A stretch of DNA of 64,000 nucleotides, taken from Ascidia mentula (taxonomy: Eukaryota > Chordata > Ascidiacea > Phlebobranchia > Ascidiidae). The stretch is from assembly GCA_947561715.1 (NCBI GenBank), contig OX387198.1, forward strand, positions 5,332,001-5,396,000. Direction: 5' to 3'. Under the pieces are notes generated by a model. That model ran no database searches. It saw nothing but the letters and a program-made list of their open reading frames with translations, and was not told where the DNA came from. Below are positions 36,194 through 48,101 of the stretch, piece after piece (position 1 is the first letter of the stretch; each line of letters opens with the position of its first letter). The position numbers and the translations under genes are program-made.

Positions 36194-37565
36194 TCAGATA
36201 TGGTAGAGTTCATTATTGACAGTTTGTTTGGTTTCATCTAAGTTATAGATTTGGTTTTCAACAATTTCTTTTTCCTGGTCAGCCATTACGTATGGATTTT
36301 CGTGGTTTCCGTCGAGAGCCGTTGTTCGGTTGTTGCTAACATAAAGTTGCCTCACGCCGAGGAGTTTTGCTTTGTCGGATCTGGAAAATAATTTAGCGTT
36401 GTTCAGCAATCTTTTAACTGTATTGTTTGAGCTTCAGAATGGTGGTTTTCGTCGGCTTCGTCGGAAAGTAGTTTATTAGTTAAATTATTTAAATGAGAAA
36501 TAAAAAATTGTAACATCGGGATCTCCTGTTACCTTCATGACCAACAAGGACTTAGTAACAGATTTATAAAATTTATAAAAATATAAATAAAATGCAACCT
36601 TATTATGGCCAGCAGCACAGCAATAATAATGATTGCAACAGCCAACAATATGCCGAGAGGTATTATTACATCATTCCTCCCACTGGCTGCTTTGTTGTTC
36701 TGTGTGGCTATGATGTTTGTTTTCGAGCCATTTGGCGTGTAAGCTTGAGTTGTTGAGTTTGCAATAAAGCCAGATGAAGTCTGTGCTTTGCGTCCTTGAC
36801 TTGTTTTTTGTTCTGAGAAATATATCTGCGTAAGTTAGCAGCACAAATAATTCGTTGCCTTTTAAATTACCCGTTTATTACAATTTCAACACAATTTTTA
36901 ACAACACCGAGATACACACCTGTCGACATAATTTGAGTCACCGTGGTTGTTGTTGGTCCTGTGAGGTTCCCTTTGCATGGTAAAACTGTGTATATAATTT
37001 CTATAAGTGTGTTTTGCATGTGTGAGGTCATGATGGGTGGCCATGTCTCGCTTGATACAGTCAAATTATGGCAAGTATCCAATACTGAAATTCCTGTGGC
37101 ACAAGTTGGTTCGTTTCCCATGTTTCGTTTAACGTACAAACCACACCACGTCGTTCGGTCTATCGAAGCTGTTGAGTTTTCAATTGAAACTCCTAACAAA
37201 TACGTCAGCTCGTTAAAACACAGTAAACAATTTGCAAATCACTTTCGGTGTACCGTTTGGTAAAGTAATGTTTGCTACTGCTGCAGGTTCTTCATTTTTG
37301 CTCTTAAAATGTCTGCCGAATTTAATTGCCACAATAACATCGGTTTTAATGCTTTTAGGTCCGAGCATCAACTTACAACTTTCTAATGGTTTTTTGAGTA
37401 CATTGTGCAACACTCTGCCAAACAAGCCTTTTGCGTTTTGTGGGCAACTTGCTTCAGTTGAATTCCACAAGATTGCGACTGCAAAAGGTAAAATGTCATC
37501 CACGTGCAGCTCTTAGTACTTCGTCAAACTTTCTTACCGAAAATAAGCCGATGGAATGAAAACAT
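36194..37565 (-). CDS. Array receptor, type 1-like but single copy, about 308 aa
   Basis: Exons: S 37538-37565 (MFSFHRLIF), A 37254-37478 (VAILWNSTEASCPQN; the usual C-x-W is C-K-L, then MLGPKSIKTDVIVAI), B 36920-37192 (WCGLYVKRNMGNEPTC, CHN, WPPIM), T 36599-36812, C 36194-36380. Phases 1-1-1-2. The B donor is an ordinary GT (gtgtgt), unlike the close type 1 and 2 relatives. The tail is EKEIVENQIYNLDETKQTVN then NELYHI. Membrane segment VIIPLGILLAVAIIIIAVLLAI. Loss of Trp after the second cysteine is unusual. Confidence 0.74.
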
Positions 37566-38603
37566 TTGTGGAGTTTATTGAAGGTATTTTATGTCACACT
37601 TAGGTATTGTTAAAACACTTTCACAATTTCTCTGCGTCTTCATCACACAAATTATAATCGAAGAAGTCAAAATATGTAAGGTTATATACCATCTACAATT
37701 AATCAAAACACAAGTATTGTTGCTTCATTGTATATTCAACTACATATTCTTGGATTGGCCAATCATGGTTTTAGACTAATGTTCAGCAATGCGGCCAAAT
37801 TTTTGCAATTTTTTTGTCTTCACGTGGCCGGGGATACTTCGGACATCATAGCAAAAAATGGCGAGAAGAGAACACTTCTTGAGTTTAGGCAAAATTCTAG
37901 CCCCAAACTTTAAAATTCATTTCACAGCTGCAAATCTATGTGCTGCATAAGAAGTACTCGGGAAGAATTGGAAAATCTGGTCTATTGAAACTTACTGTCC
38001 TACCTTATTAAACCAAGTCTGCAAATATCTTTCTTTACTTTCTTTTCTTTGTCTTTCGTTAGTACATACTCTTACATTTTATCGGTTAGCTTAACAATGA
38101 GTGTTTAATCACGCATGAGCTACAACAAAGAAATATGCCATTGCAAACTGTTTATAGACATACTCCATCATCTCAAACACTGCAACGTTCATCATCAGTG
38201 GACTCATGACGTTGTGACTCTCCAAATAATTCACTACGCAGAACACTAACAATTCCTGGCGTGGCAAACACTTCCGCCATCTATTGCTAAACTCTGTGAC
38301 GTTATACCTGCTATGCTTGCATGGTCGTTGGCAAAGCTATGTTCGATAGGAAACTGGTATAAGATCATCATACACAATAACAACAATACTGGTTTAAAGA
38401 AGAACGGTATTTCACATAGTGGGAAATTCGTAAAAGTCACCATGACTTAAAAAAAGGCAAAAAGACCTCCAAGACAGTATTTTTGATAAATATTACATTT
38501 CTTCTGCGTTTGGATTTGATATTTTAGTCCATTATTCATGATTATACGACAAGTCAATTTGAACTTGCAAATTATCTACAATTTACAGTAATAATTCGAT
38601 GAC
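37566..38603. other. Intergenic, no gene seen
   Basis: AT-rich, no supported exon on either strand. Confidence 0.5.
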
Positions 38604-40712
38604 TCATGTCGTGTCACATAATTCCTCGTAAAGAGTCTGTTCAGTATGTTCTGGAGTTGCTGACTTATAAATCACATTTTCCATCATTTTCGTTTCACAA
38701 TGGAACGAATTCCGGTTTGTGGTTGGCCGATTGTGCGGGTGGTGTTTCAGTTCTGTCTTCAGTGACCTTAAGAAAACAATTTGTGGGTGGCACAATATAC
38801 GTAATAGTTATTCCATGTCAAATAACATTTATGTTATAGGCATAGGCATAGTGCAAATAGATTTGTCGCGACATCGTGTGATAAACCATACGATAGAAGG
38901 GTGCAGTATATGATCTCGTCTCTAAGTCAAACATCCGTCACGATTTCAAACTGTAGGTTGTTATAAAATTTCAAGGTATACAACTTTATAGCAAGGAAAA
39001 AGGGGCCTATGTTTAAACTGAATTCCTAGACTTCTTCGTCTCTCCGGGTTCAACTTACCTAACTTTAATTGCCAGAACGGATATGACGCCCAATGCGGCG
39101 CACAGCAACACGCCAAGCAGTATCACAGTAATCAATAACTGGTAACTTGAAGCTCTTTTGTCGAATGACGGTTCTTCTGCTGTGGTTGTGACAGTACTTG
39201 TGCCGAATGTCGTGCTTCCTTCGCTGATTAAACTTGTTCGCCCCGTTGAACTTTCCATAGCATTTTCCGTTGTTTCTGCTCCTATCGTTTTGGGTTCTGT
39301 ACATGGGTCACAATCTGTTACGGGCCTTGTGTAGTATGTCATGTTACTAAGAGGTGCTACTAAGACCATCAGATCTATATGCATACAGCATATTCACAGC
39401 TAGGAAATATATCCCCGGTCGAGGATTCCGCCCAACGACAACTATAACTAGAAAAGTTACTCTGCTGCAGCAACTACGGATTTTGCAAAGGCAGAAACAC
39501 TACACGTGCTTCGTGTGACCAAAAACATATTATTTGTTTTTCAATAAAAGTTCGCATTTTGTCATAAATTTCTATGATAGTTTTGCACGAATAAGAGCTA
39601 CCAGGTGGCTATGATGTTTAACACTTGTTTATTTGTAGGTGCGTACAGTGGTGTGTATTGTGTGGAAAACTACAATAAGAAATTTAATCACGAAATCAAA
39701 CAAAAACACAACTCTATGTGAAACACACCTGATTTGGTTACGGTGGAGCACGTTGGCAGATATGTAGTTGTCAAAGCTGTTGAACCAAAGGTTGTCCAAT
39801 GTTGTAGGGTTGTGTGACGCTCTGTTTGAGGTTTCTCAGTAGTAACTGAAGGAGTTGTTGTGATTGCGTACTCAAGATGATCACCACAGTCCAGAAATGC
39901 GTATGCCAAGTGAACGACGACGTTTTTTGTGTGTAACGTCATGCGAGGTGGCCATTCGTGGCTTGCTGTAGTCACTACGGAGTTGCTGCATTTCCCTGGA
40001 ATCTGTACGCCGGTTTGACAGGTGGTCTCGTTACCCCACGCCCTTTTGACGTACAGGTAGCACCATGGGTCGGTGTGTCCTTCTTTTACCACCTGTGGCA
40101 ATGCTTCCCCTAGATAATGTGAGTAGATGTATTTAAACATGGAAGGACAACGCATATAGTTCATTCCATCTACTTTGCAGACGTTTTGTGGGATCACGAC
40201 ACGGGTATGTCACTGGAAAATGCGTAAAAGACTTTGTCTTAATCTACTTTTTACTAATATGTTAAGGACAGCAAGGCATCCTGTACAATTCCATTGATAA
40301 GCGGAACAAGCGTACAATTCGAAATAAGAGCGGGTCAGACGTTGATACGCAAGATACGGTCACATTATCCCCCAAAGTAACTGTTTGCAAAACGGGTATT
40401 TATACATAACTTACCGTTGGGCAACGTAATCGAAGCAAAGTTGTCAGCATATGCGTAATAATCAACAACCATAATAGACAGGATTGCGTCACTTCCAAGT
40501 TCAACATTTCCAAAAGTCCAGACGCACGTGCTTTCATCTGCTTCGTAGTGAAATATTGTACCGTAACTACCAGTTACCGGGTCCGGGCACTTTCCCTCCA
40601 AACGTTTGAATAAGACGATGCCTGACGCAGTATGGTGAGGTTACAAAAATATATAAATACAATAATCCTTACCTAACACGACTACTCCAACCCACGCGGA
40701 TAGTTTTCCCAT
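38604..40712 (-). CDS. Array receptor with the longest ectodomain and stalk, about 389 aa
   Basis: Exons: S 40673-40712 (MGKLSAWVGVVVL), A 40415-40621 (CPDPVTGSYG, CVWTFGNVELGSDAILSI), B 39729-40172 (444 bp, with a long N-terminal extension and Thr-rich C-terminal part around WCYLYVKRAWGNETTC and WPPRM), T 39059-39374 (316 bp, long Thr/Ser stalk then LLITVILLGVLLCAALGVI), C 38604-38766. Phases 1-1-1-2. The extra length is low-complexity Thr/Ser/Pro, likely O-glycosylated (inference). The tail has MMENVIYKSATPEHTEQT then LYEELCDTT: the first N-x-x-Y is kept, the second tyrosine is shifted to give a Y-x-x-L pattern. Confidence 0.74.
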
Positions 40713-42585
40713 TCTGGACAGAACAGGCGTAGCTTATATGTTGTTCAGCGTCGGTGCAGTTACTGACAAACTTTCTTCACACTTTTACCAACTTGTACCA
40801 AGCACTGTATTTTCTGATAAAATTTTTGATCGAACGAAGTGTTTGTTAACAACTCCACAGCATCAACTAGACAGTAAAAAAATTGTTCAGTAAAAAATTG
40901 TTTTGGGAATACAAGTCATGGTAAATAAATTCCCTCATATTTCGTATTATACGGAATGCGGGTTTTGTCACCGCTTAAGGCACTGTTTGCATCTTTTACA
41001 TCTCTAGTGTAGTGGTTCTTAACCAGGGGTGCTCGGAACCGCTAGTGGTGCGAAGAACAAAACCGTTTGGGATTAATTAAACAACAATTTGCATCTCATC
41101 TATATCATTAGTCAGTGATAAAACTAGTTGATGATTTCAGATAATCAGCAAGTTCCACTGGATATGATAGAAACCGCTGATATCTAAACGTTTTAAATAG
41201 ATAAACGTTTCCAATATACTGCCAAATTTCGACGTAAACAGTCTGTGAGTGGTTTAGTTTAATTGCCCTCACTCCCATTCTTTGCTCTGTAACGTTTTAC
41301 TACCAAAAGAATACCATTATAGCTGTTGTATTAAAACTGAGCTGTTGCTCTGCTATAGCCTACTGTTAGTATTAGTGTAAAGTGTACAATTTATCGTCTG
41401 CCAACAGATATAGAGCATTCCTGCATACGCGCGATGACGCAGTTTAGCAGTTTCACAACCGTTATTTGCGAAATACACCTTCGCTTCCGCTGGTTTTAAT
41501 TACTGTGACGTAATCTTATACGTTAAATTGCCCACTCCAATCACACGCTTAATTTATAATTGCGCCATCTGAGCGGAACAACTTCAGTACATGTTCTTAT
41601 CAGTCTATGCTCTCGTTTATCCTTCATAAATACAACAAGACACCTGTTAATTTAAACAAAACGAAACCAGACCTTTATTATCAAGTTTTGACATATTTTA
41701 TCCGAGCACAGTATAGTATATATATATAGCATGAGTAAATGCTGAGATCTCAAACTGTTAGATATAACTTCATACAGCAACAGAATATATTGCCAGAATT
41801 TGCAAATCGCAGGTAATGAGATATGAACGATTTCATTTCAATTGAGGTCAGTTGCAATGGGTAAGCGAAAAGCGTCATTAGTCATTCTTTGGTAAGTAGA
41901 AGTTGCGACACTGGCGTTGATTAATGAAAGTTCGTTTTTACGCTGCTTGCTTTGATTTCTTTTACGCTGCTTGCATGTTCCTTTTTTCATTAATATATTG
42001 TCATATGCAGTGCTCTGTATATGCGAAAATGTTGTTGGACAATTTCGTCTACTTTGTACCCACTTTCTCATCTCCACAGTGAAGCAGAATGTAGCAGTAA
42101 ATTTAGTTGCGAAACATTTACATTCCACGCAATTTCAAATACGAGGACGTTTATTTCCCAAACAACAGTTGCATTATGTGACAAGATGAATTAGGCTGTA
42201 GATGGAAGTAAAGCGTCATTGATTAAGCCCCGTGATCAGGAACTTGTAGCCTATACAGTACTTTCGATCAGCATTGCAACTTTATATTGCATCATATCAC
42301 GCACACACCTGTCACAAACAGTGCGAAGACTGGTGTAATTTAGTGCTTGAACAAAATCTGTTAAATTGCATTATGTTGTTACATTACTGCATTATAACAT
42401 AAAAGTTATGACTTCTTCGTTCTTTAATCGGTAGCAATAAATAAACACACGCTAACATAAATTTTAAACGCAATGACTATATAGCCTCTATACAGTAATT
42501 TGCGTCTCGCTTGTGATTTGAATTTTCCGTTTAAAATACGTTTCAATAAATATCAAATTAAAAACGCACAACGCATCACATCAAC
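40713..42585. other. Intergenic, no gene; possible hAT-type transposon end near 41005
   Basis: At about 41010-41050 the sequence AGTGGTTCTTAACCAGGGG resembles terminal repeats of hAT-type elements, but I could not define the partner end. The open frame at 41838-42128 on the minus strand has no domain or splice support. Confidence 0.4.
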
Positions 42586-43970
42586 CTAAGTATCTAGGTT
42601 GTAGATTTCGTTCGCAACAGTTTCAGAGCGAAAATGCATAGCCACCATGCTCTGCAATGCAGGCTCCGGATTAACAACGACAGGTTGCCGCTTTTGACTT
42701 GCCATCAACTTTCTGTCAATCAAGACCACAGCTTAGAACAAAATATGAGTTTGAAATAGGCAACTGTTATTTACCTTATGTTGATGACCAGAAACACATT
42801 AATCAATACTAACAGAAATAGTATCGCTCCCAGTATGATTGATAAGACGTTTAAACGGTTTCCTTTCACCACTGCCTTGTCTGGTGCTATCTTTACAGTT
42901 TCATTGTATACTGTAGTCGTTTCAGTTCCCCGGTTGCGACTTGTTTCTATGAGCAACAATAATGTGTCTTTAGGTCTATACTTCATTTCTAAATAGTTTT
43001 GCGCATTTTCTTGCTTCGCAATTGGAATACTAGTTATGCATATAATAACCATAGTAACGTCATAGAGATTTTACGACTATTTACCTGCATCTGTTTTAAC
43101 TGTAGTTGTGACGTGAACCTGTTTTTTCTGTAAAGGGAACAACTTTGTCCCGCGGCATTCAAGATACGTTGTGAAAAGCTTAATTGCCCATAATTTAAAA
43201 TGTGTTGTGATGCGAGGTGGCCATTCGTTGCTCTCTGTAGTTTTGGTTTTATTGCCACATCCACCGATGGAGAAGGACATTCCTGATTTGCAAGTAGCTT
43301 CCTTGGAGTTTGCTTTCTTCACATACAGAAAGCAAAATGACTCGGACGACCGACCTTTCACTCCTTGAATGATTTTTCCTACGTTTATGAAAATAAACAA
43401 TAACAACTAGTATCTGTAAGCATGGCACAGTCCGCTAAGCAGTATTGTAGAACCCTTGGCAAGAAAATTAAGATTTCGTGCAGCTAACATTATTTACCCA
43501 TTTTAGCCTGACTTGGATATTTGATTTTCCACTTTCCATATTTTTTAGTTTATGTAAAGTTAAAATTAGAACTGCTTTGCTTTGTTAAATTAGAAGAACT
43601 AGTAAGCATCTGTCCATCGAAGATCTTAGAGACCAAACTAAGGAGATTTAGTGTTTCCTATGGCTGCGGGGGCCTATATATGGTTATGATATTATTTACA
43701 TGTATCTAGCAAATCTTATACAATTAGCATACCATCAGGTAAGTGTATAGTGCACGAACTGTTTTCTCTCTCCCTTACATAAAAAGAATTAATCATCACA
43801 AACACTACAATGTCGCTCCGGTTGTTTTTCCCCAACTGATAGTTGCAGCTTTCATTTACGTGGTCTATTTCCTGATAAGACTGCACACCATAGTTTTGAG
43901 TGTCACCAGGACAAAATGCAGATACGTAGAACGTGAAGCAACCGATAAAAATTGTCGCCCTCAAAAGCAT
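42586..43970 (-). CDS. Divergent array receptor with a one-tyrosine tail, about 276 aa
   Basis: S and A are merged in one exon, 43733-43970 (MLLRATIFIGCFTFYVSA, then FCPGD, CNYQLGKNNRSDIVVFV); an ATG farther up at 44042 is also in frame. B 43085-43378 has FCFLYVKKANSKEATCK (Phe in place of the usual Trp), CGN and WPPRI. T 42775-42946 has a hydrophobic stretch LSIILGAILFLLVLINVFLV. C 42586-42712 ends SETVANEIYNLDT: only the first N-x-x-Y unit remains and the second is gone. Phases 1-1-2. Confidence 0.7.
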
Positions 43971-44393
43971 CACGAAATTACACTGAACTAGTCTTCCCAG
44001 TAATGCAACTTTAGACCCGAGTGTTGTAACCGCGTACCCCATTTCCGTGTACAGCCGTGCAAATATCGAAAGTTCACGAAACTCATATGCTTATCAGGAA
44101 ACCAACCATTAATTCTTCACGTGTGACACAGCGAGCGTTGCCCAACTGAGTACATAGACATAATACATTGTTTGAAATCGATTGCAGTTCTTAACGACTC
44201 TTCGATCCTCATTAACATTTCTCTATGTTTTCTTTTTAGCAGAGGTTTATTGCTGTATATTTTCTTCTGGCTCTGTTCTACCGTCTTTTTGCCACAACCT
44301 GCAAGCATGTGATCTTGCCGCGTTTTAATAAAAAATATTTTACTTTTTCAATCAATTCGGTCATGTTTGTTCAAATGCCGGAGCAAAAATGGA

Positions 44394-45496
44394 TCAAGAC
44401 GCATGATATAGGACATTATTAGCGGCTTGCTTGCTTTGATTCGCCACCACGGTGTCATAAATTTCGTTTTCCATCATTCGCTTCTCCGGATTCGATAACC
44501 CTTCGTCGCGATCAGTCCTCATCGTTTTGGTTTTTGATCTGTTAGGACAATTAGCGCGTAACTAAAATCCAAGTGGCCATTTTCTTCAAACTTGGGCTAC
44601 TATGCCATGTGTTGAATGTTGGGTTAAAATGAATGTGTTTATTTGCACTGTGCACGGTTTGTGTTACCTTTGCTTCAGCAGTAACGTCGTAATTGCGCTG
44701 AAAGCTACCAGTAGTAGTACCGCCAACACGATGACAGCAACTGTTGAAACTGATACTTTTGATAGATTGTCCACATCACCTGTGGTAGTATCGCTAGCGT
44801 CTGATGAAAAAGTTTACTGTTTATAGAAACAATATTAGCATGCCAACAAAAACATTTGTTACATTTTTGAGCAATAACCACCTGTTGACTCTTTGTCTGC
44901 ACACTCGTAAAAGGCGTGGGCAACTCTTATACTGGTTCGTTTTAAATGTATATTTAGGCGCGGTGGCCATTGTTGACTGGTTGCTATTATTGGTTTGTTG
45001 CTGCATTGAACTGGAAATGTTCTGCCAGGATTAAACGTTGTCTTCAATCCTCGCCCTTTCTTTACATAGAAACCACACCAAGGATCTGCAGTGGACCAAT
45101 ACGGCCTCTGCGCTACGGAGTAGTTAAGTTGTTTACCTTAAAGAGAACACGGTGGTTTTATCATTAGATCCTTCCCTGTTGTATAACCTTACCATCTGGC
45201 AGAATACCAACAGCAAATGAGAATGTAATATTCTTTTTGTAGAATTCCAGAATCATGATTGACAGAACAGCGTCCGCGGAAAGGTTTTGCGATCCAAACT
45301 TAACAGTGCAGTTTGCTAGTTGATTTCTTTGCCGATAGTTGAAATAACCGAAATTTGTGTTCGTGTCGCTAGGACAGACCGCGCTTGTAGACAAATATAG
45401 CGGAAAGCCTGAAATTAAAGTTTGGTGTTGTGTAAATCAAAGTATATCGTACACCTGACTCTGCTTACCATAGGCAGCTGCAATCCAAGCCGACAT
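44394..45496 (-). CDS. Divergent array receptor, about 258 aa
   Basis: Exons: S 45469-45496 (MSAWIAAAY), A 45193-45408 (VCPSDTNTNFGYF, CTVKFGSQNLSADAVLSI), B 44882-45136 (WCGFYVKKGRGLKTTFNPG, CSN, WPPRL), T 44668-44800, C 44394-44538. Phases 1-1-1-2. The second conserved cysteine of B is Phe here and the Trp after C in A is Val, so one disulphide of the family is probably missing. The membrane segment is VSTVAVIVLAVLLLVAFSAI. The tail has MMENEIYDTVVANQSKQAAN then NVLYHAS, both N-x-x-Y units kept. Confidence 0.72.
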
Positions 45497-46033
45497 TTTT
45501 CTATGCCAGTCAAGTAAAGACTTCTGTGCGAGACAAAATAGCTCGAACACTATGCTACTACGCTTCTGTGTGTGGCTTAAACAAACAGGTAGTTACCTCC
45601 TACAGGATGAAACCGACTCCTACCCATGCAAAGCGGACGTGACATAATATCGTGTGTTGACTTGTATTGAGGTTGGCTTCATTACAAAGCAATGTAGGTA
45701 ACTCACAATACATTGTGAACATTTGAAAGTAAAAGATATATACGATGAAATACAAAAACTTTTCAGGTTTCCATTTTGCTATACGTTGTATCAAACAATG
45801 CACATAATCAACAATACATCGCGGCTTAACATGTATATAGAAAATGTGTTGGTTCCTTTAGTCATGACAGTGTTTTTTTTTGCACACAGTACGGTAAATC
45901 GCACTATTATCTATTACATGTTCCCACATTCTAAATCAAACTAGACATTTTCCAAATTTGGCAAATGTTTAACTGCAATTCTTGTGCTTTTATTTTTACA
46001 AAACCATGACAAGACACCAGCTCTTCCTTTAGG

Positions 46034-47440
46034 CTATAAATTGTACAGCTCGTTGTTCACTGTTTGTTTTGTTTCATCCACAGCCGTCGTGCCGTATATG
46101 ACGTTGTTCACCATTCCTCTTCCTGGTAGCTCGTGGTCTGTGTAAAGATTATTTTGTTGTTCACTCGCTCCACCCCCTCTGTTGTTTGAGGAAGATTCAG
46201 TAACATCTCTTTTCAGTGTTCTGCGAATTCCATCACAATATAAACGCATGTAAAGCACAGAACATGAATTTCGTTTGAAAGATTTTTAAAACACTCTTCT
46301 ACAGTTGACAAAATAAACAACCTGTTGGCAAAATTTTATTTGGCCAAATATTTAAATAATAGAACATGATAGCAACCTAAAAACATTACGACCTATCATA
46401 AAAGTCACCTCATTTTTGCAAGTAGGACCAAAATTGAACACATGGCGACTAAAAGCAAAGCAGCCAAGGTTACAGCCAGAATCACAAAAAGATCAGCATG
46501 GTTTGTAATCGTGCTTTGGTTCATTACTTCACCCCGAAGTGTAACTGCAAAGAACTATGTAAGCCTTTGTGCGACCAAACCTACTGATTTTGACATTTGT
46601 TACCAGCTGTTGAAGTTGCTGGCAAAAACGTTTCATTTTTTGGGCATTCCAAAAACACGAAAACAAGTTTTAAAATCCAGTTCCGCATCGTTGTTGTCAT
46701 ACGTGGTGGCCAATGCTTGCTTTCTGTTGTATGCGGATTATTGTAACATTTGTTAGGGATGGTTACACCAGACTTACACGCTGTTTCGGAATTGTTACTT
46801 CGCTTCACATAAAGTCCACACCAGGAATTTCCATTTACCTGTGTGAGGTTCTCAATAACCATCGGTTGGCCTAAAATTAACATTGTTTTTAATCTAAGAA
46901 ATTTCTTTATTTTTACAAAAATGCACACTGTTTTGGTCGCTTGGATGAAGCTTAATGTAATGTCGGGGATTATTTTAGCCGCTTAACCTCGGTTTACACG
47001 ATTCTGAACGTTGCCATTATTAAATGTACCCGAATACACTACAAAAATTTATGTCTACACTTCTACATTTCTACACTTTCAATGGAAATATACTCAGTGG
47101 AAATGGCGTCGTATTGTGTCTTTTCATACGAACAATGCGTCGCACACTACAAAGCTCTTATACCATCAGGTAGCAATCCGCTGGGAAATATACGACGCTG
47201 GCTCCTTTCTCTTTTCCGAAATACATCAAATTTAATGAATAAAATAACATCTGGTCTTAGATATTGCTCTCCAAGCGACCAAGTACAGTTCATTGTTTCG
47301 TTTTTGATGTTGTAATGGATTAAACCCAACGTCTCTGTCACATTGCTCGGACAAGATGCTTCACCTTTCGCAAGAAACATCACCAAACCTACAAAACACA
47401 GCAACAATCTCAGCATGGAACATACGTTAAGTTTTTCCAT
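46034..47440 (-). CDS. Array receptor, about 288 aa
   Basis: The first exon 47164-47440 holds signal peptide and A together (MLRLLLCFVGLVMFLAKG, ASCPSN, CTWSLGEQYLRPDVILFI); a second ATG at 47416 would also serve. B 46604-46870 (WCGLYVKRSNNSETACK, CYNN, WPPRM), T 46409-46544 (short stalk; LFVILAVTLAALLLVAMCSI), C 46034-46220. Phases 1-1-2. The tail ends GRGMVNNVIYGTTAVDETKQ then TVNNELYNL, both tyrosine units kept. The T acceptor was chosen as the one giving an open frame. Confidence 0.73.
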
Positions 47441-48101
47441 CAGTTCCCTCACCGCAGGTCAAAGTTGTAGTCCATATGTACATATTTGCTGCTAGTCCAC
47501 AAAACAAAAGCTGTACAAAAGCTGTAAAGTCCACAAAATCATCTGTATGTTGCTACAGGCCTGCAACACGTAGTCTTTCAACACACTAATGCACGTAGGC
47601 AGCAACAAAAATCAACATTGCGTCTCTCCGCCTGGTTTATTTAGACATTCCTAATTTAAAAAAAAAATTTCGATCCTACATTAATTCATAGAAGTACTTC
47701 AAACGTTTGCCGGAGCCGGTTACATAACTCACGGACCTATTTCACTCGGCGCGACCCAGTGTTTGTTAACCCCTGATCTAAACAGAAAATCCTCATAGCA
47801 CTCAATATTTAGGACAAAAGACAATGACTAACACGGAGCATGTACGCGTCCTTTTTGCCAGGGGAATTTTATGTTTTCTAGCCAGCGCTAAAATCAACTC
47901 ACGCGAAACTGTTTTGCATCACGGGACAAGGGGAAATCCCCACGTGAGTTTCAAAAGGTTTCACGCAACCTTTCATATGAACACCAAATAATGATTAAAA
48001 CATGAACGGTGCTGTAAAGTTAAGTGTTGACCCCATTTTTGTCGTTCAATAAAGCAAACAAACATTAATCTTCATAGTCATCCGTTTGGTTGCTATTACT
48101 T
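47441..48101. other. Intergenic, no gene seen
   Basis: A short stretch at about 47755-47782 (CAGTGTTTGTTAACCCCTG) resembles a hAT-type terminal repeat. No exon detected. Confidence 0.4.

Noticed and set aside
44117..44308. Minus-strand frame with tyrosines, looking like a tail exon
   Set aside because: It lacks the N-x-[IL]-Y and QTV elements, and the neighbouring genes already have in-phase C exons at 44394 and 42586.
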